From contig CANFNA010000007.1 of assembly GCA_947448395.1 (NCBI GenBank), positions 1-44,148 on the forward strand: DNA of 44,148 bases, in the 5' to 3' direction. The notes beneath the pieces are model-generated. The model did no database searches and was not told the origin of the DNA. It worked only from the letters and a program-made list of their open reading frames with translations. Positions 1 to 7,409 of this stretch are shown one piece after another; the stretch's first letter is position 1, and each line of letters starts with the position of its first letter. The DNA comes from Chthoniobacteraceae bacterium. Its GTDB lineage: Bacteria; Verrucomicrobiota; Verrucomicrobiia; Chthoniobacterales; Chthoniobacteraceae. The translations under genes and the position numbers were made by a program.

Positions 1-1492
1 GATGCACCCCGAAGGGCCTGCTCTGACGAATGGTGAGGTTCTTTATGGTAACACGGCGGACGTTCTGGAGCAGGATGACGCCGTGCGTGCCGAAGGCGGG
101 ATTGGCCTTCGAAGATAGGCCGAGGGTATTTCCGTTGTTGGCGACGGCGTTCGCCAGAGTCGTCCAGATCCCGCCTTCGATGGCGATGTCGGTGTCAAGC
201 GGCTGATCGGCCGGCACGGGCTTGGTGTTCAGTGTGACGACATGTTCGTTGCGCACCATGCAGGTGTTGCTTCCGGGTTTGAGGCGGATCTCGGCGGTCG
301 GGTCGGCGCTGAGTTTCTGGCCGGACTTCAAGACCAGCGGGCCGTCGATGTAGTAGGGCTGTGCGCTTGCGGGGATGTGCAGCGTGCCTTGGGCGTCGAG
401 CGAGGCCTGCATGGCCTGCGTCCAGACTTCGCCCGTCACCTCGCGTGTCTCGGCCTTGCCGGAAGCGTCCGGCCATTTCTCGGTCCACGACTCCTTACGG
501 ACGAGCGGCTGGAAGTCCGAAAGCTTCTTGGCTGCGAGCACTGGTGACTTGCCCGTCGGCTCGAGATAGCCGAGCGATACGAAGAAGGCGTCCAGTTCGC
601 GGATCGTTCGGTGGAAGCATCGGTTGGCTTCCTCGCGCGGCTCGCCTTGACCGCGGCCTGGATTGAAGAATCCGTGCGGCTGGCCTTCGTAGGCCTTGAG
701 CTCACAGCGATTGCCTGCGGCTTTCATGGCTTGGGCGAAGAGCTCCACCGTGGGGAATGGCACCGCCTCGTCTTTCGTTCCGTGGAAGAGGATGCTTGGA
801 GGCAAACCAGCGCGGATGAAATGATAGGGGGAGATCTCTCGTGGCCGGCCTTCGGTGCGAGCGCTGAGATTGGCGAGGCTTGCTTCTGAAAGCAACCCAG
901 GGTGGCCTTCCGCCGGCGATAGCAATACGGCGGGGTTAAACAACGCGAGGGCGTTGGGCATCGAGCTGGTTTCGGGATGCGCTCCCTCCTCGAAGCCTGG
1001 TACCAGCGCTACCGCCGCGGCGAGGTGTCCGCCGGCAGATTCGCCTCCGGCGACGATTCGGTTGGGGTCGATACCCAAGCGCGCAGCATTGGCGCGAGCC
1101 CAGCGTATCGCCGCCTTCGCATCGCGCAGGCAGTCCTGGGGGCTGATTCCATGGCGGCTCAGCACCCGGTAATCGCAGGGGATGGCGACCATGCCTCGCT
1201 GGGCTAGGTAGAGCGACTGTGGGAGCAGTTGTCCCGGAGTCCCGCCTTTCCAGCCACCACCGAAGAAGAACAGTACCGCCGGCCGACGATCCGATGCCTG
1301 ATGGTGCGGCGGGGTGAAGACGTAGGCGTTGAGCTTGATGCCATTCACCTCGCGATAGACCTCCACGCTCGCCCCCAGCATTTCGGGAGGATATTTCCAG
1401 CTCACCGGCGGTTCGGGAAGACCTTCGGCCGCCTGGAGCGAGACCAGGGGCGCCAGCAGCAGGGCGAAGAGGAGGGTGAGGAGGTGATGCAT
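1..1492 (-). CDS. Secreted alpha/beta-hydrolase (BD-FAE/HSL-like esterase) fused to a beta-helix domain, 3' end outside window
   Basis: This frame is open from the ATG at 1492 to the left edge (497 residues, no stop), so the ORF track omits it. Residues 1-22 are a Sec signal peptide (MHHLLTLLFALLLAPLVS, then an A-rich end). Residues 45-305 are an esterase of the hormone-sensitive-lipase/BD-FAE kind. They show an oxyanion-hole motif FFGGGW (about 76-81), the nucleophile elbow GGESAGGH with Ser152, Asp241 in GTKDEAVPF and His273 in GQPHGF. From about residue 350 the chain becomes repetitive (GTLHIPASA, IDGPLVLKSG, RRVTIKNLTIRQS), as in right-handed beta-helix or pectate-lyase-like proteins. The likely role is deacylation plus binding or cleavage of an acylated plant or algal polysaccharide outside the cytoplasm. 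A copy of the dispersed repeat begins 16 bases upstream of the start. The catalytic residues are seen; the substrate is inferred. Confidence 0.85.
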   Translation of the reverse strand, partial: MHHLLTLLFALLLAPLVSLQAAEGLPEPPVSWKYPPEMLGASVEVYREVNGIKLNAYVFTPPHHQASDRRPAVLFFFGGGWKGGTPGQLLPQSLYLAQRGMVAIPCDYRVLSRHGISPQDCLRDAKAAIRWARANAARLGIDPNRIVAGGESAGGHLAAAVALVPGFEEGAHPETSSMPNALALFNPAVLLSPAEGHPGLLSEASLANLSARTEGRPREISPYHFIRAGLPPSILFHGTKDEAVPFPTVELFAQAMKAAGNRCELKAYEGQPHGFFNPGRGQGEPREEANRCFHRTIRELDAFFVSLGYLEPTGKSPVLAAKKLSDFQPLVRKESWTEKWPDASGKAETREVTGEVWTQAMQASLDAQGTLHIPASAQPYYIDGPLVLKSGQKLSADPTAEIRLKPGSNTCMVRNEHVVTLNTKPVPADQPLDTDIAIEGGIWTTLANAVANNGNTLGLSSKANPAFGTHGVILLQNVRRVTIKNLTIRQSRPFGVH

Positions 1493-1507
1493 CGTCTGAC
1501 GGTTATT

Positions 1508-1560
1508 GGTAAGCATTGGCTTTTTGCCCCGCTTCCGCAACTCGCGCGCGCTGTCAGCAC
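1508..1560 (-). repeat. Dispersed intergenic element, copy A
   Basis: In plus-strand reading it runs AGCATTGGCTTTTTGCCCC, then GCTTCCGCAACTCGCGCGCG. It matches copies C and D through the TTTTGCCCCGTTTCCGTAGTTCGCGCGC core but lacks the terminal GGGGCGCGCTAAA block. It sits 16 bases upstream of the ATG at 1492. Confidence 0.6.
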
Positions 1561-1566
1561 CGGTTC

Positions 1567-1716
1567 TCACTCCGCCGGGATGCCAGGCGTGTCGCCGGGG
1601 GAAATTCAGATGAACAGGCCCCACTTGTCCGCGTGTTGGTAGGTGGCGGGAACGATGAGCTGAAACTCCTCCGTGGCGATGTCCAGCGCCTCGGGGTACA
1701 GGAGGGGAGAGTGACT
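1567..1716 (-). pseudogene. Decayed hydrolase-like reading frame with two in-frame TGA codons
   Basis: On the minus strand the frame from 1716 reads SHSPLLYPEALDIATEEFQL, then IVPATYQHADKWGLFI, TGA, ISPGDTPGIPAE, TGA, EPVL. The stretch looks like a conserved segment of secreted esterase-like proteins in this group, of the form F-L-VP-Y-GL-W-SPGD-P-W-PVL, in which both TGA positions would be Trp. No start or continuous frame remains, and copy A of the dispersed repeat follows at once. The probable reading is a pseudogene fragment (TGG to TGA twice) that once preceded the esterase gene. The family assignment rests on memory of the motif and is tentative. Confidence 0.45.
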
Positions 1717-1981
1717 AGAGTGTTTTCACAAACACCCTCCTTCACTCCTTGATTTGTTAATCGCTCTCACTGGGCTGCGGGTAGCATTTTGTATTTCCCA
1801 TCGCTACGGGCGGAGGATGTGGGGATGTATTGTGTTGTCGTTAAGGACAGGGCGGGTGGGACGTATACCAGCCAGCGGGCTTAGGTGGAGTTGCTTGCTC
1901 CTGCGTGATCATGGGAGTTGGCTCGGCCTGATCACTCAGGGGGTGAATTCTCGTCGTGGGAGACGCTTCTCTAGGCAGTTG

Positions 1982-4900
1982 CTATTTTCCGAGGTCGAAA
2001 AGGTATTTGAAAAGATCCAGTTCCTCGGCCTCGCTGAGGGGCGACATCAGGCCCTCAGGCATCAGAGTTCCAGCATCTGTACGCGTGGCGATTTTGCTTT
2101 TGAGAATGGGTGCGGTGGGATTCCCGGACAGGTCCTTTAAAGTCAGAGTTTCAGCGGTTTCAGACGCCTTATAACCCTGCTGGATCGAACCTTCTTTTGT
2201 CGTGATTTGGGTGAGCATATAGCCTTCCTTCACCTGCCGCTTTGGCCAAAGCACGGACTCCACAATCATCTCCGGTGTCATGGCGCGTCCAATTGCGCTG
2301 AGATCTGGACCTAGAATGCCGCCTTCACTGCCGACTTTATGGCAGGCCGTACACGTGGATTGAGCGGCTTTGAATACCTTCTCGCCTTGAGCGGCATTGC
2401 CATTGGCCTGCGAGCGAGCAACCCACCGACTGACCAGCGATTCGCTGTACTGTGAATCTATCGCTTTAATGCCTGCCGCCGTGACCAACGAAGAACGCAG
2501 TGCAGGTTCATCATATCCACTTTGTGATAGCCACTGTAGTGAAAGCTTTGCTGACTCTGCCTGTAATCCCCCATTTTGAATGGCTTTCGCGAGCAAGGCA
2601 GAACCACTTTTTTGGGCGAGCAGAGGAGTGAGTAGTTCTGAAACTGCCTTGGTTGAAGACACCGTTCCAAGCAGCTTCGCACAACGCTCGGCAACGGCAT
2701 GGGTATCGAGTGGAGTGGCTGCTGAAAGGGCTCCCATCCGGAGAGTTGGATCGGGTGAATCCGAGAGGCGCAGAATTTCCTCCAAAGCGTCTTTTCCTCT
2801 GACTTTAGCGAGTGCTTTTAACGCTGCGCCGCGTTCCGCTGACGAGGCATTTGAATTCGCTAAAATTGAGGAAAGATTCTTTGCTGCTTCTGGCTTTTCA
2901 GATCCGACAGACGCAACAATCTGGCATCCCGCAATTCGTATTCCGGAGTGTACGCTCAGCAGCATCTCGAGTGTGACGTCGGAATAGCCTACTCCATTGG
3001 CTTTTCTGGCTGCATCTCGGATGGCATTGAGCACAGGTTGGGCGGTTTGTGCTTTCGCCAGCGCGTACGAGGCATCGCTAGGACCTCCTTCGTCGACGAT
3101 TGCCTTCAGCAGGAGGTCGCGATCGGAATCATTCAGTTTTCGGGAGTCGATCAAGTTACGAATCGTTGGGAAGAGACTGCTATCGGGGAGCGTGGTGAGC
3201 ACACGAACCAGTGCGTTGGTGCGACCTTCAAAATCGAGGCTCCCGGTTGCCAGTGCTGGTTTCCAAAATGGGGAAAGAGCGTGTATGCATTGCGTGAGGG
3301 CATGAGAGATGGCGGCGTCGGAGGATTGCTCCAGCGAGAGGGACGCTATTTTGAGAGCCTCGTTTGCGAGCGCTTCGGGCATCCATGCACAAGCGACAAT
3401 GGCCTCTAGTCGGACTCGTGGATGTTGGTCCGCCATGGCTTTTTTCAGAAGGGTTAAAGGGCTTTCTAATTTGTGGGCCCATATTCCAACGAGATGGGTT
3501 CCCCAGGCACGCTCGCGAAAATCCTCTGACGCCATTAGGCGCGCAACGATTTCAGGTGAGATCGCTTCATGGGCGGCAAACACGCCGCTCAGTTCGTAGA
3601 GGAACCGTGTGTTTAGGACGTTTTCGGGGATTTGCAGCGCGGCATTTGCAGCTGCAAGCACAAGCGTCGAATCCATTCGGTAAAGGGCAAACTTGGCAGC
3701 ATCGCGTTCCCAGCGTTCCGTAGCGCGGAGGCGCGAAACCAGTTCTTCAGGGCTTTTCTTAGCGAAATTTGGCTTCTGAACAAGGGGGCGTCCTTTCGCG
3801 GTGACGCGCCAAATGCGGCCGTGAGAGCGGTCTCGGCGTGGGTCGCGATAGCTTGCTTGGTAGTGGCCGATCACGGGATTCAACCAGTCACACACATAGA
3901 GTGCTCCATCTGGGCCGACACGCGTTTCAACGGGACGAAACTCGTTGCCGCCCGAGAGTAGGTCGCCCAGATCTTCGCTCACGAAGGTGGATTCAGAGTC
4001 CCGCAGGCGATAGAGCTGAATCTGGCTGGTGTAGTAGGTGCTCTTTAGAAGGACGCCCCGGAGGTCTTCTGGAAGATGACTGCTCTCTAGAATTTCGGGT
4101 TCCATGCTTTTGCCGCGTGAGGCGGCGATTCCCGTTGGGAGCAGTTGCGGATGGAGGGTGGGGATGAGCGCGGGAGTACTGTGCCAGATTTTTGTGTCTG
4201 CGCCGCTTCCGTGGAACATCTGGCCGAAGTTATCCCAAGCGGTGCCCCAGCAATTGAGGCCTGCGCCGCTTTCATTCAGGAAAGAATCAAGGCGGCAAGT
4301 GCGTGGGTTGTAGCGCCAGAGGCCGCTCCGATTGAGCTCTGAAAGACCGTGAGGCGTTTCCACATAAGACCAAATATGGTAGCCTTGAGAAAACCAGAGG
4401 CACCCATCCGGTCCCCATCGCAGCGAGTTGGCGTCTTGATGCGTGTCGCCTGTTCCAAACCCGCTGAGAATCACTTCGCGCCCATCCGCCTTGTCACGGC
4501 CAGCGAGGTCTGTGAGATGAACGAGTTGGGTGCTTTCACAGACATAGAGGCCACCCCCTACCGATTTCGGAGCAAACTCGAAGCCCATCGGCATGGTGAG
4601 GTTTTCCGCGAAGCGCCATGATTTGTCGGCGCGTCCATCGCCGTCGGTATCTTCAAGAACGAGGATGTAGTCATTGCCGTGTTCGCCGGGTTGCAGCTGT
4701 GGATATGCGGGAGTGCAGGCGACCCAGAGTCGACCGCGCTCGTCCCAACGGATCTGAATGGGACGAACCACTCCCAACTTTTCATCCGCGAACAAGTTGA
4801 CTTCGAACCCATCTCGGATTTTGAAGTTGCCGAGTTGTTCTTCCGGCGACGGGGCGGGAGGGTCAGCGCGATTGAGTTGAGGCTGCAAAGGTGCGGGTGC

Positions 4901-5911
4901 TTCCTTGCCAGAAGCGAGAGATTCGACCCTCGCGTCGTTGTAGGAGAGGAGCGGTTGAAACTTTTTGAGCTCGTCAGTTAAGGAGGGGTGATCAGCCGCA
5001 GGTTTTGCGAAAGACACTTGGACTCGGTCTCCATAGGCGAACGCCCAGTTCATACAGCGCCAAGTGTCAAACCAGAGGCGGTTCTTTTCTACCACAGCCT
5101 TTTGCAGGGCTTCGGAAGGGGTTACTGAAGCGCCGAGGGATTGAGCGATGATCTGTCCGACGACATTCCATCCCTTTTCCGTGTAGTGCATGCCGTTTCG
5201 AGTCAGCCCGTTTTCCTTCCGAGCAGCGAGCAAGCGAGCAAGGTCGACAAAAATGAATCCGCGAGATTGAGCGATTGCTTTGGCTGCTTCGCTAAACTCG
5301 GCGATGCGTTGATTTAAGCGAGTGTTGTCTGGAATGAGATTGCTGGACGGTTTCTCAAATGGAGCCGGACCGATGATCACAATCCTTGGGGTTTGCTTCG
5401 CAAATTCCTCCAGTAGCATCCCGTAGGCTTGGCTGAAATCTTTCACGGTTTTTGTGGAGTCCAGCGCCTCGACCTGTCCGAACCACGCGACAATAGCCGT
5501 GGCGCCAGCGGCCTGAAGATTTGTGGGCCAAGACCCGAACTGCATCATCCGGTTCTGTCTAAAGACCGTATCACCCTCCCAGCTCATGTGTCGGAATCGG
5601 GGAGTGGCGTCTTTCCATTGCATGGCCAAGCGAGATTCAAGAGCCCCGAGGTGTTGCTCTTGGACCATGTTTTCTGAACCCGTAAACACGACCACTTCAT
5701 CTTTATTAAGAATGAAATTGCCGTCGTCGAAAGGCTTCAGCGGCTTTTGAGGAGGGAGGTATTCGGTGAGACGAGCAGCAGGTCCTGTCGCCGGCTCTGC
5801 GGAGGGGTCGGTTGGAGCTGATGGCGGCGTGCTCACGGCAGTCGCCTGAAGGGCAATGGTAAGGGCCGTGGTCGTTTGGAGAATGAGTCTCGCGAGGAAG
5901 TGGAAGAACAT
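1982..5911 (-). CDS. SGNH/GDSL-like + PVC-type membrane-bound dehydrogenase + HEAT repeats + cytochrome c giant protein
   Basis: The protein is 1309 residues from the ATG at 5911. The ORF track starts 13 codons earlier at a GTG, but MFFHFLARLILQTTTALTIA at 5911 is the natural signal peptide. Domain order is: about 25-290, a divergent SGNH hydrolase fold (FTGSENM, FGQVEAL, NGMHYTEKGW; only the His block looks canonical, so activity is doubtful); about 365-700, the beta-propeller dehydrogenase-like domain of PVC bacteria (IRWDERGRLWVACTPAYPQ, DTDGDGRADK, LRWGPDGCLWFSQGYH); about 735-1110, alpha-helical HEAT-like repeats; and a C-terminal class I cytochrome c with CTACHKVG at about residue 1186 and MPEGLMS as candidate axial Met. 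It is the last gene of module I, about 50 bases after the DUF1501 gene. It is probably a periplasmic sugar or polyol oxidising protein; the substrate is unknown. Confidence 0.85.
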   Translation of the reverse strand: MFFHFLARLILQTTTALTIALQATAVSTPPSAPTDPSAEPATGPAARLTEYLPPQKPLKPFDDGNFILNKDEVVVFTGSENMVQEQHLGALESRLAMQWKDATPRFRHMSWEGDTVFRQNRMMQFGSWPTNLQAAGATAIVAWFGQVEALDSTKTVKDFSQAYGMLLEEFAKQTPRIVIIGPAPFEKPSSNLIPDNTRLNQRIAEFSEAAKAIAQSRGFIFVDLARLLAARKENGLTRNGMHYTEKGWNVVGQIIAQSLGASVTPSEALQKAVVEKNRLWFDTWRCMNWAFAYGDRVQVSFAKPAADHPSLTDELKKFQPLLSYNDARVESLASGKEAPAPLQPQLNRADPPAPSPEEQLGNFKIRDGFEVNLFADEKLGVVRPIQIRWDERGRLWVACTPAYPQLQPGEHGNDYILVLEDTDGDGRADKSWRFAENLTMPMGFEFAPKSVGGGLYVCESTQLVHLTDLAGRDKADGREVILSGFGTGDTHQDANSLRWGPDGCLWFSQGYHIWSYVETPHGLSELNRSGLWRYNPRTCRLDSFLNESGAGLNCWGTAWDNFGQMFHGSGADTKIWHSTPALIPTLHPQLLPTGIAASRGKSMEPEILESSHLPEDLRGVLLKSTYYTSQIQLYRLRDSESTFVSEDLGDLLSGGNEFRPVETRVGPDGALYVCDWLNPVIGHYQASYRDPRRDRSHGRIWRVTAKGRPLVQKPNFAKKSPEELVSRLRATERWERDAAKFALYRMDSTLVLAAANAALQIPENVLNTRFLYELSGVFAAHEAISPEIVARLMASEDFRERAWGTHLVGIWAHKLESPLTLLKKAMADQHPRVRLEAIVACAWMPEALANEALKIASLSLEQSSDAAISHALTQCIHALSPFWKPALATGSLDFEGRTNALVRVLTTLPDSSLFPTIRNLIDSRKLNDSDRDLLLKAIVDEGGPSDASYALAKAQTAQPVLNAIRDAARKANGVGYSDVTLEMLLSVHSGIRIAGCQIVASVGSEKPEAAKNLSSILANSNASSAERGAALKALAKVRGKDALEEILRLSDSPDPTLRMGALSAATPLDTHAVAERCAKLLGTVSSTKAVSELLTPLLAQKSGSALLAKAIQNGGLQAESAKLSLQWLSQSGYDEPALRSSLVTAAGIKAIDSQYSESLVSRWVARSQANGNAAQGEKVFKAAQSTCTACHKVGSEGGILGPDLSAIGRAMTPEMIVESVLWPKRQVKEGYMLTQITTKEGSIQQGYKASETAETLTLKDLSGNPTAPILKSKIATRTDAGTLMPEGLMSPLSEAEELDLFKYLFDLGK

Positions 5912-5960
5912 GGGAGGGGGTGCGGGGGGCGGAAAGAGAGCTCTCGCCACAGAAAATGGA

Positions 5961-7403
5961 TCAAGCGAGCAGGTCTTTTACGACACGTGCAGGATCCACC
6001 CCTGTCAGGCGAAAATCGAGGCCTTGAGACTGAATGCTGAGCCTTTTGTGATCCAGGCCGAGTTGGTGCAGGATTGTTGCGTGAATGTCGTGAACATGCA
6101 CTGGGTTTTCGACGGGGCCGAAGCCGAACTCATCGGTCTTCCCATAGATGAGTCCGGGTTTGAATCCGCCCCCAGCAAACCACATCGTGAAGGCATCAAT
6201 GTGGTGATTGCGTCCCGTAGATTCACGAACTTCACCCATGGGAGTGCGTCCGAATTCGCCGCCCCAAATGACGAGGGTAGAGTCGAGGAGGCCGCGCTGT
6301 TTAAGGTCGCGCACGAGGGCGGCGCAGGCTTGGTCGATATCGCGGCATTTTTCGGGGAGATGTTTCTCGAGATTTTCGGTTGGGCCGCCGTGGTGATCCC
6401 AATTGGTGTCGTAGAGTTGGATAAAACGGACGCCGCGTTCGACGAGTCGGCGCGCAAGCAGACAATTGCGGGCGAAGGTGGTCTCTCGCACATCTTTGAT
6501 GCCGTATAAGTCGAGGGTTGCCTTGGATTCTCCTTGGATATCCATCAACTCGGGAGCGCTAGTTTGCATGCGGTACGCCATTTCGTAGGCGTTGATGCGC
6601 GTGGCGATTTCTTGGTCACCGGTTTCTACCAGGCGCCGGAGGTTTAGTTCGCTAACGGCATCGATGAGTTGGCGTTGTTGGGGCTCCGAGATGGTTTTTG
6701 GGGTGGAGAGGTTGACGATGGGGTCGCCTTGATTGCGGAGTGGCACGCCTTGGAAGGTGGTGGGGAGAACGCCGCTTCCCCATAAGACGGCTCCGCCGCG
6801 AGGGCCTCGCGGGCCACTTTGGAGGACGACAAAACCTGGAAGATTTTCACACTCGCTACCAAGGCCGTAGGTGACCCACGAGCCCATGCTGGGGCGTCCG
6901 AATAGGCCGCTTCCCGTGTTCATATAGAGCTTCGCTGGAGCGTGATTGAAGAGGTCCGTTTTGCAGCTGGTCACGAAGGTTAGGTCATCGACGATGCTGG
7001 ACGTGTGAGGAAGCAGGTTGCTCACCCAAGCTCCCGACTGGCCGTGTTGGGCGAAGTCGAATCTGGTTCCCAGCAGGTTTGAGCGATGGGAGCTATCCAT
7101 GAACGCGAAGCGTTTTCCGGCCGTGTAACTATCGGGGATAGGCTGCCCGTTGAGAGTGTTTAGTTGGGGCTTATGCTCGAACAGGTCCAACTGCGATGGG
7201 CCGCCCGCCATGAACAGAAAGATGACGTTCTTTGCTTTCGCCGGAAAGTGGGTCTTCTTGGGCTCCAACGGATTCTGCATTTTCGTTTTTTGCTGGGCGG
7301 CAGCGAGGCCGCGCTCGCTCAGCAGTGAGGACAGTGCGATGGATCCGAGTCCTACGGAACAACGACTGAAGAAATGTCGGCGGGTGAGGTCTTGGAGAGT
7401 CAT
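5961..7403 (-). CDS. DUF1501 family protein, Tat-exported
   Basis: The protein is 480 residues. The N-terminus has a twin-arginine signal (LTRRHFFSRCSVGLGSIALSS, residues 6-26). The body matches the DUF1501 family, which is related to the alkaline-phosphatase/sulfatase fold. It has NVIFLFMAGGPSQLDLFEHKP near residue 60, MNTGSGLFGRPSMGSWVTYG near 170, LVIWGGEFGRTP near 395 and TGRNHHIDAFTMWFAGGG near 410; the last two probably supply metal ligands. It starts 6 bases after the stop of the DUF1549/DUF1553 gene, which is the usual tandem arrangement in planctomycetes and verrucomicrobiota. The family function is unproven, and a role in periplasmic glycan processing with its cytochrome partner is inferred. 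Confidence 0.95.
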   Translation of the reverse strand: MTLQDLTRRHFFSRCSVGLGSIALSSLLSERGLAAAQQKTKMQNPLEPKKTHFPAKAKNVIFLFMAGGPSQLDLFEHKPQLNTLNGQPIPDSYTAGKRFAFMDSSHRSNLLGTRFDFAQHGQSGAWVSNLLPHTSSIVDDLTFVTSCKTDLFNHAPAKLYMNTGSGLFGRPSMGSWVTYGLGSECENLPGFVVLQSGPRGPRGGAVLWGSGVLPTTFQGVPLRNQGDPIVNLSTPKTISEPQQRQLIDAVSELNLRRLVETGDQEIATRINAYEMAYRMQTSAPELMDIQGESKATLDLYGIKDVRETTFARNCLLARRLVERGVRFIQLYDTNWDHHGGPTENLEKHLPEKCRDIDQACAALVRDLKQRGLLDSTLVIWGGEFGRTPMGEVRESTGRNHHIDAFTMWFAGGGFKPGLIYGKTDEFGFGPVENPVHVHDIHATILHQLGLDHKRLSIQSQGLDFRLTGVDPARVVKDLLA

Positions 7404-7409
7404 GGGGAA

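Larger units (their letters stand above)
1493..1981. other. Intergenic stretch between two minus-strand genes
   Basis: It holds repeat copy A, the decayed frame at 1567-1716, and an imperfect inverted repeat at about 1709-1747 (GAGTGA...AGTGTTT, loop TCAC, AAACACC...TCACTC). That hairpin could end transcription of the 1982-5911 gene, but no T-run follows it on the minus strand. Nothing else is recognisable in 1750-1981. Confidence 0.4.

Noticed and set aside
1709-1747. Intrinsic terminator for the 1982-5911 gene
   Set aside because: The stem is imperfect and no T-run follows on the minus strand, so it is mentioned only in the intergenic entry.
5856-6509. 217-residue plus-strand ORF
   Set aside because: It is a shadow of the DUF1501 gene on the other strand with no family resemblance.
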